A program made the translations under genes and the position numbers. Shown here one piece after another: positions 35,734 through 44,978 of a DNA stretch of 64,000 nt. Position 1 is the stretch's first letter; every line of letters begins with the position of its first letter. The notes under the pieces are model-generated. The model was not told where the DNA came from. It saw nothing but the letters and a program-made list of their open reading frames with translations, and did not search any database. This DNA is from Candidatus Omnitrophota bacterium (GTDB lineage: Bacteria > Omnitrophota > Gorgyraeia > JABMRG01). Location: NCBI GenBank assembly GCA_030593065.1, contig JAUVHV010000003.1, forward strand, positions 1 to 64,000. The letters are read 5' to 3'.

Positions 35734-37642
35734 GGCGCTCTCTTCCTTTTTTAGAGCTATGCCTATAAAACTCGCGATTTTTATTGCGAGAAGGCTCGGA
35801 GTATTTTTTAGCATAGTAAGCCGTAAGCGTTACAAAATAGCTTATGCTAATCTTAAGTCAGCCTTAGGTAAGGATTATAAGCCAAAAGAGCTTAAAAGGA
35901 TATTGCGTAAAACATACGCGAATATAGGCCAGGGCATTGTAGACCTATTCCTTTTGCCAAAGATAGACAAGAGGTATATAGAGCGTTATATCAGATTTGA
36001 GAATTTTGATATCGCGAAAGAGGTTCTTAAGAAGAAGAAAGGCCTTATCTTCCTGACAGCCCATTTTGGTACATGGGAAATAGCGCATGTTGCAATGCCA
36101 TATAAAGGCCTAGTTTATAAAGGCATAGCGAAAGAACAGAAGCCATATCATCTGAATGAACTTTTAAACCATTACAGGCAGTTGCACGGATGTAAGATTA
36201 TTATGAAAGGCCCGGCGGTAAAAGAGGCATTGCAAACATTACGGTCCAACGGTATAGTAGGTATGCTTGTTGACCAGAATGCCGGAAAGAGAGGTGTCTT
36301 TGTTAATCTATTCTCAAGGCCGGCATCATGGAACCGCGGTGTTATGGAGATTGCGTTAAAGACAGGCGCTACTATAGTGCCTGGTTTCGCGATAAGAGAA
36401 AAAGGCCTTTTTATAAGATTTAAGATGTTTAATCCGATTAAACTGCGCGAAGATATAGATAAGGAAGAAGCGATAATTGACGGCTTTAGGCAGTACGCGT
36501 CTATATTGGAAGGTGTGATAAGGGAACATCCGGAGCAATGGCTTTGGCAGCATAGGCGGTGGAAATCTACGCCAGTAAGAAATGTTGTTATTCTTAATGA
36601 TAAAAGGACAGGGCACCTGCGCCAATCAGAAGCTGTTTTAAGAAGCATAAGAGATATCTGGGAAAGAGGCGGGTTTAAACGGGAAGATATAAGAGTAAAG
36701 ATTATAGATGTGGAATTTAAGAGTATTCTAGCTAAGCAGTTCCTGTCTATCTGTAGTAACCTATCAAATGCGCATTGCCAGGGTTGTATGCGGTGCTTGC
36801 GTATCAGCCTTAAAAGCTCTTCTTATAAAATTCTTATGGAGAGTTACGCGGATATCGTAATCTCATGCGGCTCTTCAACTGCCGCAGTCAATCTTTTTCT
36901 ATCCAAAGAGAATAACGCGAAATCCATTGTTATTATGAAGCCTTCGTTTATCGCGCTTAAAAAATTTAACCTTGCTGTAATTCCGAAGCATGATAGGCCT
37001 CAAATCACAGAAAACGTTGTGATTACCAACGGCGCTTTAAACCTTGTTGATAAGAACCACCTAAAGCTGTATGCTGATAAGCTTAAACATGAGATAGGGC
37101 AGTTAAAAGAACGAAGAATAGGCCTTCTGCTTGGTGGGGATACAAAGGCCTTTAAAATGGATCACAAGGCAATAGAGATCCTTATAGAGGAGTCGGTTAA
37201 GGCTGCCAACGAATGCGACGCGGAAATATTAGTTACCACATCACGGCGTACCCCAGGGCATATAGATGAGCTTTTGAAAAAAAAATTCTCCGGGAAAAAA
37301 AGATGCAGGCTTCTGAATATCGCTAATGATGAAAATAGTAAAGGTATGGTAGAGGGTATTCTCGGATTGTCAGATGTTGTGCTGGTATCTGAGGAATCGA
37401 TATCAATGATATCTGAGGCAGCATCAAGTAAAGCCCGAGTAATTGTATTTACCCAAGCAGGTTTCGGTGATAAGAGGCATATAAGCTTCCTGAAGAATTT
37501 ACGTGATAAATGTTTTATAGAGATAAAAGAGAGCCAAAATATTCACACTGCCATTTTAAAGGCTTTGCAGGCGCGCGTGGAAAGGCCTGTATTAAATGAT
37601 TCATTGAAGGTGGAAGAGGCTTTGGCGAGGACTATCTTATGA
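35687..37642 (+). CDS. lpxL: Lipid A acyltransferase (LpxL/HtrB) fused to an ELM1-like domain
   Basis: Residues 1 to about 300 are an LpxL-type late acyltransferase: N-terminal anchor, the HX4E catalytic pair in HFGTWE (His126, Glu131), GMLVDQNAGKRGVFV and the closing EQWLWQHRRWK. About 350 further residues resemble the ELM1 (DUF1022, mitochondrial fission ELM1) family, a GT-B-like fold: LNDKRTGHLRQSEAV, an AHCQGCMRC cysteine segment, LLLGGDTKAFKM, VTTSRRTPGHIDEL and VSEESISMISEAASS. ELM1-like proteins in bacteria sit in LPS clusters and are suspected sugar transferases. AGGTGA precedes the ATG. Translationally coupled to lpxK and to the next gene (ATGA). Confidence 0.82.
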   Translation: MMKFSMGDYLLYYLVKALSSFFRAMPIKLAIFIARRLGVFFSIVSRKRYKIAYANLKSALGKDYKPKELKRILRKTYANIGQGIVDLFLLPKIDKRYIERYIRFENFDIAKEVLKKKKGLIFLTAHFGTWEIAHVAMPYKGLVYKGIAKEQKPYHLNELLNHYRQLHGCKIIMKGPAVKEALQTLRSNGIVGMLVDQNAGKRGVFVNLFSRPASWNRGVMEIALKTGATIVPGFAIREKGLFIRFKMFNPIKLREDIDKEEAIIDGFRQYASILEGVIREHPEQWLWQHRRWKSTPVRNVVILNDKRTGHLRQSEAVLRSIRDIWERGGFKREDIRVKIIDVEFKSILAKQFLSICSNLSNAHCQGCMRCLRISLKSSSYKILMESYADIVISCGSSTAAVNLFLSKENNAKSIVIMKPSFIALKKFNLAVIPKHDRPQITENVVITNGALNLVDKNHLKLYADKLKHEIGQLKERRIGLLLGGDTKAFKMDHKAIEILIEESVKAANECDAEILVTTSRRTPGHIDELLKKKFSGKKRCRLLNIANDENSKGMVEGILGLSDVVLVSEESISMISEAASSKARVIVFTQAGFGDKRHISFLKNLRDKCFIEIKESQNIHTAILKALQARVERPVLNDSLKVEEALARTIL

Positions 37643-39735
37643 ATATATTACAAGTATTACCAGAACTTAAAAGTGGCGGAGTTGAAACAGGCACCATTGA
37701 TCTTGCGAAAGAACTTATACGGCACGGGCATAGAGCTGTTGTTATTTCAAACGGAGGCAAGCTGGTAGATGAGTTGGTAGCCTGTGGCGGAAAACATTAC
37801 AATCTGCCCGTGCACGAAAAGAACCCTTTTACGATTATAAGTATGATAGGCAGTATAAAGGAGATAATCAGGAGAGAGGGGATAGAGATTGTGCACGCAC
37901 GGAGCAGGGTCCCGGGTTTCTCAGCATTTTTTGCCGCGCGCTCTATAGGTATACCATTTATAACTACCTGCCATGGCTATTATTCAAAGCACTTTTTCAG
38001 TAGGGTAATGGGCTGGGGCAGGTTTGTAATAGTTTCAGGCAATGTGATAGCGCGCCATATGATAAAAAGTTTTGGTGTTCCGCGGGAAAGGATAAGGCTT
38101 ATACCAAGGGGTGTTGACCTGGAAAAATTTACATATATAAAACAGGATATATTAATGCCTAAGAAAGAGTATATAATAGGAGTTGTAGGACGTATTACGC
38201 CAATAAAAGGCCATATCTATTTTATTCGGGCAATATCGAAAGTAGTAAGGTTAATGCCTAATATAAAAATACTTATTATAGGTGACGCTCCCGCATCAAA
38301 GCCTAAATATCGACAAGAGCTTGAAGTGCTTATAAGGCGCCTTTCACTTACTAAGTATATCAGTTTTTTAGGTGTTTGCCATAATATACCAGAGAAGATG
38401 AAAGGGCTCGATCTTCTGGTAATGCCTTCTATCGGAGAGGAGACATTTGGAAGAGTAATAGTTGAGGCGCAAGCTTCAGGCGTGCCGGTAATTGCCAGCA
38501 GGATAGGCGGTATAGTCGATCTTATTAAAAATGGCGAAAATGGCATGTTGGTAGCTCCAAGAGACTGGAGCGGACTTTCAGAGGTAATAATCAGGGTCCT
38601 TAAGGATAAGGATTTGAGGCAAAGATTGTCTCAAAAAGGAAGATCCGGTGTTGAAAAGAATTTTACATTGATGAATATGTACAAAAAGACGGTAAAAGTT
38701 TACAGCGAGGCACTCCATTCTTACAGGGTATTAATAATCAAGTGGAGCGCTTTAGGCGATATAATCCTTTCCTTGCCCGCGCTTAAGGCGATAAAAGATA
38801 AATTTCCAAAAGCGCATATCAGTCTGCTTACAAGCAAAGAGGGGCTTGAGCTTATAAAACGCTACCCTTATATAAAAGAATTTTTTATGATCAGGCAGAC
38901 ACGCGGAATTAAAGGTGTTGGAGCATTGCTGAATGTTTCTTCAGAATTAAGAAGATCCTCTTTTGATTTAATCTGTGATTTACAAAACAACAAGAAGAGC
39001 CATTTGATATCATTTCTGTCGTTTGCGCGACGCAGAGTTGGTTACAGGAGCGGTAATCTCGATTTCTTATTAACCGACGCAATAGATGGAGCGCGTATGA
39101 ATATACCGCCCATTGAACACCAGTTCAGGCTCTTAAAGCAACTTGGTATAGATTCCGCGCCTGAATTACCATTACTTATGATATCTAATCAGGAGTCGGA
39201 ATATGCGGATAGGTTGATCAGCGAGAGCTGGATAGGGAAGGCAGAGGCCTTAGTCGGAATAAACCTTAGTGCAAGCCGGAGATGGAGAACAAAGAGTTGG
39301 CCGGCAGAAAAACTCGCGAAATTATGTGACCTGCTTGCTCAAAGCAGAATAAGGATAGTCATAACGGGTACGAAAGAAGATTCCATCTACGCAAAAAGAG
39401 TTCTTATGCTTACGCGCAGTAAGCCGTTTGATATCACGGGAAGGACCAGTGTTATGCAACTCGCGGCGGTTATTAAAAAATGCCAGGTTCTTATCACTTC
39501 TGATTCAGCTCCTATGCACATAGCTCTCTTTTGCAATGTTCCGTTTGTTGCTCTCTTCGGCCCGACCAATCCTAAAAGGCATCTGCAGCCTCATGGCAGA
39601 TACCATGTTATTTGCAAGAGATTAAAGTGCTCACCTTGTTATAAACCAAAATGCAATGATCCGATATGCATGAATACGATAACTCCGGAAGAGGTTGCTT
39701 CCGCTGTTAAGGAATTGCTTAAGGGGCAATTATGA
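37639..39735 (+). CDS. Two-domain glycosyltransferase: GT4 fused to GT9
   Basis: Residues 1-355 form a GT4 retaining transferase: LPELKSGGVETGTIDLAKEL at the donor-domain start, RLIPRGVDLEKF, VGRITPIKGH, MPSIGEETFGRVIVEAQASGVPVIAS. From about 360 a complete second enzyme begins, of the GT9 heptosyltransferase type: IIKWSALGDIILSLPALKAIKD, SASRRWRTKSWP, TSDSAPMHIALFCNVP and LFGPTNPKRHLQP. So two sequential LPS-core transfers may be made by one polypeptide. 698 residues. Coupled by ATGA overlaps on both sides. Confidence 0.85.
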   Translation: MNILQVLPELKSGGVETGTIDLAKELIRHGHRAVVISNGGKLVDELVACGGKHYNLPVHEKNPFTIISMIGSIKEIIRREGIEIVHARSRVPGFSAFFAARSIGIPFITTCHGYYSKHFFSRVMGWGRFVIVSGNVIARHMIKSFGVPRERIRLIPRGVDLEKFTYIKQDILMPKKEYIIGVVGRITPIKGHIYFIRAISKVVRLMPNIKILIIGDAPASKPKYRQELEVLIRRLSLTKYISFLGVCHNIPEKMKGLDLLVMPSIGEETFGRVIVEAQASGVPVIASRIGGIVDLIKNGENGMLVAPRDWSGLSEVIIRVLKDKDLRQRLSQKGRSGVEKNFTLMNMYKKTVKVYSEALHSYRVLIIKWSALGDIILSLPALKAIKDKFPKAHISLLTSKEGLELIKRYPYIKEFFMIRQTRGIKGVGALLNVSSELRRSSFDLICDLQNNKKSHLISFLSFARRRVGYRSGNLDFLLTDAIDGARMNIPPIEHQFRLLKQLGIDSAPELPLLMISNQESEYADRLISESWIGKAEALVGINLSASRRWRTKSWPAEKLAKLCDLLAQSRIRIVITGTKEDSIYAKRVLMLTRSKPFDITGRTSVMQLAAVIKKCQVLITSDSAPMHIALFCNVPFVALFGPTNPKRHLQPHGRYHVICKRLKCSPCYKPKCNDPICMNTITPEEVASAVKELLKGQL

Positions 39736-40847
39736 AGATATTATTATTGGCTACGCATTTGAATCTGGGAGGCATAGGTATATATACTACCTCATTGGCA
39801 GGGCAGCTTAAAGCCCTGGGAGACGAGGTTATTGTTGCCTCAAGCGGCGGCGAACTCGTTGAAGAGATAAAGAAAAAAGGTATAATCCATATAGATATAC
39901 CGATTAATACAAGCGCTGATATCGGTTTTCATACTATTATTTCGTATCTTAAGCTTTTGCCTGTTGTAAGAGATAAACCGATAGATATAATACATGCGCA
40001 GACAAGAGTAACTCAGATTATCGCAGATATGCTTTCAAGGAGAAGCAGAGCGGTTTTTATAACAACATGCCATGGATTTTTCAAGGCAAGGCTTTTCAGG
40101 CGGATATTTCCCTGCTGGGGGACGCGGACAATAGCGATAAGTGACGCTGTCCGCCAGCATCTTGTTTATGATTTTAAGCTGCCTAAAGAGAAGATTAGCG
40201 TTGTCTGCAATGGCATCGAGACAAAGAGATTTAGCAGATTGGTATCTTCTGAGGATAAGCTGCATATAAAAAAAGAATATGGGCTAAGTGACCTGCCTGT
40301 AATAGGTATAATATCACGCCTTTCAAGCGTTAAGGGGCATAAGTATCTTCTTGGCGCGTTTGCTAATGTATTAAAGAAGATGCCTGATATTCAGCTACTT
40401 ATCATAGGCGATGGCCCGCACAAGTATAAGAAAAGATTAAAAAGCCAGGCAGAAGCGTTGGGCATAACGAAGAGAGTTAAATTCCACCCCGCGTGCAGGG
40501 ATACAGCTATACCACTTTCTATCATCGATGTTTTTTGCCACCCGTCATTACAGGAAGGGCTGGGACTCTCTATATTAGAGGCTATGGCTATGGGAATTCC
40601 GGTTGTAGCATCGGATGTTGGCGGTATATACACATTAATACAGCACAACTCTAATGGCTTGCTGGTTCCACCTGAGAATGAAGAAGCGCTTAGCAATGCA
40701 ATTCTTGACATTCTTTCTGATAGGGAAAAAGCAAAAATAATGGGCAAGCTTTCAAGAAGTATTGTCGAGGATAAATTTACAGTAAGGATGATGACAGACG
40801 GTATATTGAAGGCCTATAAGAAGGCTATTAAAGAAGAGAAAGGTTAA
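39732..40847 (+). CDS. Glycosyltransferase family 4
   Basis: GT-B-fold retaining transferase of 371 residues: LATHLNLGGIGIYTTSLAGQL at the acceptor domain, TCHGFFK, VVCNGIETKRF, ISRLSSVKGHKYLL and the donor-site HPSLQEGLGLSILEAMAMGIPVVAS with the E-x7-E pattern, ending in the NSNGLLVPPENEEAL loop. Sugar and acceptor unknown; the setting suggests LPS core or a surface glycan. The start overlaps the preceding fusion gene by 4 nt. Confidence 0.88.
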   Translation: MKILLLATHLNLGGIGIYTTSLAGQLKALGDEVIVASSGGELVEEIKKKGIIHIDIPINTSADIGFHTIISYLKLLPVVRDKPIDIIHAQTRVTQIIADMLSRRSRAVFITTCHGFFKARLFRRIFPCWGTRTIAISDAVRQHLVYDFKLPKEKISVVCNGIETKRFSRLVSSEDKLHIKKEYGLSDLPVIGIISRLSSVKGHKYLLGAFANVLKKMPDIQLLIIGDGPHKYKKRLKSQAEALGITKRVKFHPACRDTAIPLSIIDVFCHPSLQEGLGLSILEAMAMGIPVVASDVGGIYTLIQHNSNGLLVPPENEEALSNAILDILSDREKAKIMGKLSRSIVEDKFTVRMMTDGILKAYKKAIKEEKG

Positions 40848-40860
40848 TCAGAAATAATAC

Positions 40861-41640
40861 ATGTTTAAGAGAAGAGTTTTTTATTTTTTGACCGTGTTTC
40901 TAATATTCATTCTTTTTGCCGCCAGGCCAATATTACGCTCTATCTATGTTGTGCCTGTTCTTATGTATCATAACATAGATCAGAATTGGAAAGAATCAAA
41001 ACTGAGCGTTTCGCCTCAGAGCTTTAAAAGGCAGATGGAATTTTTAGTAAGGAATAAGTATAATATAGTTTCGCTTCACAAGCTTAAAAAGCTACTCGAG
41101 GATGGCAAGCCCATACCCTATAAGACAGTAGCGATTACTTTTGATGACGGTTACGAGGATAATTATACAAATGCCTTTGACGCATTAAATAAGCATAATA
41201 TTCCCGCCACTATTTTTGTAGTTGTAGATAAGATAGGCAGAAGTGGTTACCTGAGCTGGAGACAGATAGAGGAGATGGCTGGAAATAGTATCGATATAGG
41301 CAGCCATACCTTGTCAGAGTGTTATCTTCCCTCTGTTAAGGATAAAGCGCAGTTAAAGAGGGAGATATACGGTTCAAGGCGTATAATAAAGGACAGAATA
41401 CCTGAGGCCGGAGATTTTATCGCCTATTGCAGCGGTGGTTTCAATGAGAATATCAGGCAGATAGTTATCGATGCCGGATATGACGGCGCGTGCGCGACAA
41501 ATCCAGGCAAAGATTATCCTGATAATGATATATACGCGATTAAACGAATACGCATATCAAGGACATCAGATAACCTTTTTGTTTTCTGGATAGAGACAAG
41601 CGGTTTCTATACATGGATAAAAGAACATCGTGATGATTGA
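40861..41640 (+). CDS. Polysaccharide deacetylase (NodB/CE4-like) with altered metal site
   Basis: 259 residues with an N-terminal membrane anchor or signal (FYFLTVFLIFILFAARPIL), then VPVLMYHNID and the CE4 motif 1 TFDDG (Asp95, Asp96). Motif 2 is normally H(S/T)xxH; here it is SHTLSE, so His149 is kept but the second His is Glu153. Motif 3, usually YPxG, reads YCSGGFN. Either the protein has lost activity or it binds metal differently. Likely periplasmic and acting on a surface glycan. It ends exactly where the structured element at 41640 begins. Confidence 0.82.
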   Translation: MFKRRVFYFLTVFLIFILFAARPILRSIYVVPVLMYHNIDQNWKESKLSVSPQSFKRQMEFLVRNKYNIVSLHKLKKLLEDGKPIPYKTVAITFDDGYEDNYTNAFDALNKHNIPATIFVVVDKIGRSGYLSWRQIEEMAGNSIDIGSHTLSECYLPSVKDKAQLKREIYGSRRIIKDRIPEAGDFIAYCSGGFNENIRQIVIDAGYDGACATNPGKDYPDNDIYAIKRIRISRTSDNLFVFWIETSGFYTWIKEHRDD

Positions 41641-41788
41641 GAGAGTTTCGCAGCAACTTCCGCAGGAGCGTGAAATTTTTCCCAGCGAGAAAATTTCACT
41701 CCGAGTTGGCGCTCGCTCTTCCGCCTTCGGCGGAAACCTTGCCCGCTCGCACCACCAAGGTCCTGCTCCAGTTACTACGAAACTCTCT
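41640..41788. repeat. Structured inverted-repeat element
   Basis: The outer 11-bp arms AGAGAGTTTCG (41640-41650) and CGAAACTCTCT (41778-41788) are perfect, and imperfect pairing extends about 15 bp further inward. Inside are a perfect 10-bp hairpin, GTGAAATTTT (41670-41679) with AAAATTTCAC (41690-41699), and a CCGCC/GGCGG hairpin at 41721-41733. No real gene is inside. The left arm recurs at 44946-44969 with 20 of 24 bases identical. Together with the last 48 nt, this fills the gap between the deacetylase and waaF. Confidence 0.75.
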
Positions 41789-41836
41789 GGCTTAGAGAAG
41801 AGAGTGAAGTAAAATTAGTTATTACCTTTTAATATT

Positions 41837-42847
41837 ATGAAAAAGATACTGATTATAGAGCCGAACTGGCTTGGGGACATACTCTTTACAACCCCAGCGA
41901 TAAGGGCCATAAGAGAGAAGAATCCCGATGCGTTTATAGCATGCATGATACACCCCCGCTGCACAGAGCTGCTTGAAGATAACCCTGATATTAACAAGCT
42001 TATGCTTTTTGATGAGAGGGTTTTGCATCGCAGCATATTGGGAAAACTCCTATTTATCAGGGATTTAAGAAGGTTTAAATTTGATACTGTGATATCTTTC
42101 CATCGTTCCATGAGCAGGATCCTGATAGCTTACCTATCCGGCATATCGCGCCGCATAGGCTACTACACAAGAAAGCGTTCGTGGCTGCTTACGGACTCAG
42201 TTGAGCCACAGGCTACTCCGCTTCACAGGGTTGAATATTTTTTAAATATCACCAGGGCCGTAGGTATCGATACAGATAATAAAGATTATCAATTTAGTAT
42301 TCCAGAGAGTTCTGTTAAGAGCGCGGAAAGCATATTAGAGAAGGCAGGAATAGGTGCTGATGACGAGTTCTTTGTTGTAAACCCGGGAGGCAACTGGCTT
42401 GCAAAAAGATGGCCTGAGCAGAGGTATGCCAGGCTTTGCAAAGAATTAAAAGCAAAATACGGAAAGAAAATATTTTTAACAGGGGCTTTTAAAGATAGAG
42501 AATTATCAGAAGAGATAATGCGTATGAGCGGTGGTTCGGCAATTAATATATGCGGTAAAACCTCACTCAAGGAGTTGGCCGTGATTATGCGAAAAGCGAA
42601 AGTCGTAGTGGCAAATGATTCCGGCCCAATGCATATAGCTATAAGCCAGAAGGCCCCCACAATAGCGCTTTTTGGGCCTACCTCACCGGAGATCACAGGC
42701 CCTTATGGAAGTGGAGAGTATGCTATTTTACAAAGATGGACTGATTGTGCTATACCTTGCTACGCAGTATGCGAGGATTACAAATGCATGAAGGCTATAA
42801 CTGTTGAAGATGTACTAGAGGCAATCGGAAGGATAACACAGAAGTGA
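41837..42847 (+). CDS. waaF: ADP-heptose:LPS heptosyltransferase II-like (GT9)
   Basis: GT9 inverting transferase, 336 residues: ILIIEPNWLGDILFTTPAIRAI at the N terminus, CMIHPRCTELL, NPGGNWLAKRWPEQRYA, VVANDSGPMHIAISQKAPTIALFGPTSP, and a C-terminal cysteine-containing stretch CAIPCYAVCEDYKCM. N-terminal LGD and the ANDSGPMHIA donor site are classic WaaF features. It starts a run of three GT9 genes. Exact acceptor order is inferred from family only. Confidence 0.85.
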   Translation: MKKILIIEPNWLGDILFTTPAIRAIREKNPDAFIACMIHPRCTELLEDNPDINKLMLFDERVLHRSILGKLLFIRDLRRFKFDTVISFHRSMSRILIAYLSGISRRIGYYTRKRSWLLTDSVEPQATPLHRVEYFLNITRAVGIDTDNKDYQFSIPESSVKSAESILEKAGIGADDEFFVVNPGGNWLAKRWPEQRYARLCKELKAKYGKKIFLTGAFKDRELSEEIMRMSGGSAINICGKTSLKELAVIMRKAKVVVANDSGPMHIAISQKAPTIALFGPTSPEITGPYGSGEYAILQRWTDCAIPCYAVCEDYKCMKAITVEDVLEAIGRITQK

Positions 42848-43818
42848 AGATAGAAAAAACAGGCGTAAAAAAAATACTCTTTATAACCTTGAGTAATATA
42901 GGCGATCTGGTGTTGACGTTACCTGTTCTTGGAGTGCTAAAGAGGGAATTTCCAAAGGCCTCTATCGTTGTGCTTGCGGGCTCTGGGGCAGGAGAGATCC
43001 TCAGGGCAGATACTTCTGTATCGGATATATTGGTATATAATAAGCGCGCAACTCTTTTTGATAAACTAAAACTGGCCTTAAAACTCAAGGGTATGGGTTT
43101 TGACATGGCAGTCGATATGCGCCATAGCCTTTTTCCGGTTCTTGCCGGAGCCAGATATAGAACATCCATATTTAAAAGTCCGGGCCGAAAAGGTCACAGA
43201 AAAGAGAAGCACTTAAAAGTTCTAAGTGCCATGGGTATTCCCATAAAGGATGCGCCATTTCCTCTGCTCTTTAACCGTAATGATAGGTTACATGTTAATT
43301 CTATATTGAATGAAAAAGGAATATTACCCGAAGATAAAATAGTCGCGATTGCTCCAGGCGCTAAAAGCCATATGAAGCGCTGGAAAATAGACGGTTTTAC
43401 AGATGTATGTGTACATTTAAGCAGAGAAGCGAATATCAGGGCAGTCCTGGTAGGTGACGAGACCGATAAGATTATAAACAGCCGGATTATTGACAATGGC
43501 GCGGGCAAGGCCTATGACCTAAGCGGCTGTTTCAACCTGAGAGAGCTTGCTTATTTTTTGTCTTTATCTAAATTACTTATAACGAATGATTCAGCCCCTC
43601 TTCATATCGCAGGTTCTGTCGGTATACCGGTTATAGCTATATTCGGCCCGACAGACCATAGAAAATACGGCCCAATCTCACCTGGGAGTATTGTCTTGAG
43701 AAAAGGCGTTGCGTGTTCACCATGTGAAAAGGCCATATGCGAATTTGATTTAGAATGTATGAAACAGATATCTAGCGAAGATGTATTAAACGCGGCAGAG
43801 CAGATATTATTATTGTAG
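42844..43818 (+). CDS. Heptosyltransferase-like GT9 enzyme
   Basis: 324 residues beginning with a GTG that overlaps the waaF stop (GTGA). Family motifs are LFITLSNIGDLVLTLPVLGVL, AIAPGAKSHMKRW, LITNDSAPLHIAGSVGIPVIAIFGPTDH and a C-terminal CSPCEKAICEFDLECM. It could be the next core heptosyltransferase (WaaC- or WaaQ-like), but the sugar cannot be assigned by reading. Confidence 0.85.
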   Translation: MKIEKTGVKKILFITLSNIGDLVLTLPVLGVLKREFPKASIVVLAGSGAGEILRADTSVSDILVYNKRATLFDKLKLALKLKGMGFDMAVDMRHSLFPVLAGARYRTSIFKSPGRKGHRKEKHLKVLSAMGIPIKDAPFPLLFNRNDRLHVNSILNEKGILPEDKIVAIAPGAKSHMKRWKIDGFTDVCVHLSREANIRAVLVGDETDKIINSRIIDNGAGKAYDLSGCFNLRELAYFLSLSKLLITNDSAPLHIAGSVGIPVIAIFGPTDHRKYGPISPGSIVLRKGVACSPCEKAICEFDLECMKQISSEDVLNAAEQILLL

Positions 43819-43835
43819 GAAGGTAGAAGATATTG

Positions 43836-44885
43836 ATGTATAATTCAAACAGAAGAAAGATATTGCTGGCACGCACAGACAGGCTTGGCGATCTTGTCCT
43901 TACCACGCCCGCGATAAAAGCGGTACGCGAAGCATATCCCGATGCTTATATCGCGATGATAGTAAGGCCTTATGGCGAGGCGCTGGTAAAGGATAATCCC
44001 TATCTTGATGAGGTTATTATTTATGATAAGTTCGGATTGCATAGATCAGCAGCAGCGACCATACGTTTTGGACTGAATCTCAGGAAAGCCGGGTTTGACA
44101 GAGCTATTATATTTAATCCTACTAACAGGATGCATATAATAGCGTATATTGCAAATATCCCGAGAAGAATTGGCTATGATAATAAATTAAGTTTTTTGCT
44201 GACAGACAGTATAAAGAACCTTAAACATGAAGGCAAAAAGCATGAACGGGATTACACGCTCGGCCTATTAAATGCCCTGGGCATAGAATCGCATGAAAAA
44301 GAGCTTTATGTAGCTGTAGATAATAAAGTCAGGTCGGATATTGAACAGGTGCTGAGCAACCATGCCATAACAATAAAAGATAAGCTTGTTACTATGCATC
44401 CTGGAGCAAGCTGTGTTTCCAAGATATGGCCGTCTGAGAGATTTGCGAAGCTTTCAGATATGCTGATAGAAAAACACAATGTAAAAATAGCTGTGATCGG
44501 TGGAAATAACAAGAGAGATCTTTTTTGTGTCGAGAGCGTTAAAAAATTCATGCGCAAGGAGGCTCTTTTTTTAAAAGGCGCGCTGAACCTGAAAGAACTT
44601 GCGGCCTTGCTTAAGAGATCCGAGCTTTTTGTATCCAATGACAGCGGCCCCGTTCATATCGCAACAGCGGTAGGTACGCCTGTTGTTGATATTTTTGGCA
44701 GAAACCGGCCAGGCTTAAGCCCGGTCAGGTGGGGCCCCCTTGGCAAAAAAGATATAACAATACATAAAGATGTTGGTTGTGAAGGTATATGCCTTGCGCA
44801 TAATTGCAAAAAAAGCTTTGCCTGCCTGAGGGCTGTTAGTATTGATGATATTTATACCGCCATCCAATCCATGAACCTGCTTTAA
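43836..44885 (+). CDS. Heptosyltransferase-like GT9 enzyme
   Basis: 349 residues. Motifs are LLARTDRLGDLVLTTPAIKAV, MIVRPYGEALV, HPGASCVSKIWPSERFA, LFVSNDSGPVHIATAVGTPVVDIFGRN and a C-terminal GCEGICLAHNCKKSFACLRAV. The ATG at 43836 is preferred to the adjacent TTG at 43833; AGGAAGG and GAAG lie upstream. It is the last gene before a 301-nt gap and closes the first transcription block of the envelope cluster. Confidence 0.85.
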   Translation: MYNSNRRKILLARTDRLGDLVLTTPAIKAVREAYPDAYIAMIVRPYGEALVKDNPYLDEVIIYDKFGLHRSAAATIRFGLNLRKAGFDRAIIFNPTNRMHIIAYIANIPRRIGYDNKLSFLLTDSIKNLKHEGKKHERDYTLGLLNALGIESHEKELYVAVDNKVRSDIEQVLSNHAITIKDKLVTMHPGASCVSKIWPSERFAKLSDMLIEKHNVKIAVIGGNNKRDLFCVESVKKFMRKEALFLKGALNLKELAALLKRSELFVSNDSGPVHIATAVGTPVVDIFGRNRPGLSPVRWGPLGKKDITIHKDVGCEGICLAHNCKKSFACLRAVSIDDIYTAIQSMNLL

Positions 44886-44978
44886 CCTGAGCCAGCCGGC
44901 ATATAATTAAACGTTACCCACTTATCTATTACTCCACTCTAAGCTGAGAGTTTTGTTACAACTTCCGCAAATAAGAAT

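Noticed and set aside
41630-41812. 60-codon open frame on the + strand after the deacetylase
   Set aside because: It lies almost entirely inside the inverted-repeat element, overlaps the deacetylase end and has no ribosome site; composition is not protein-like.
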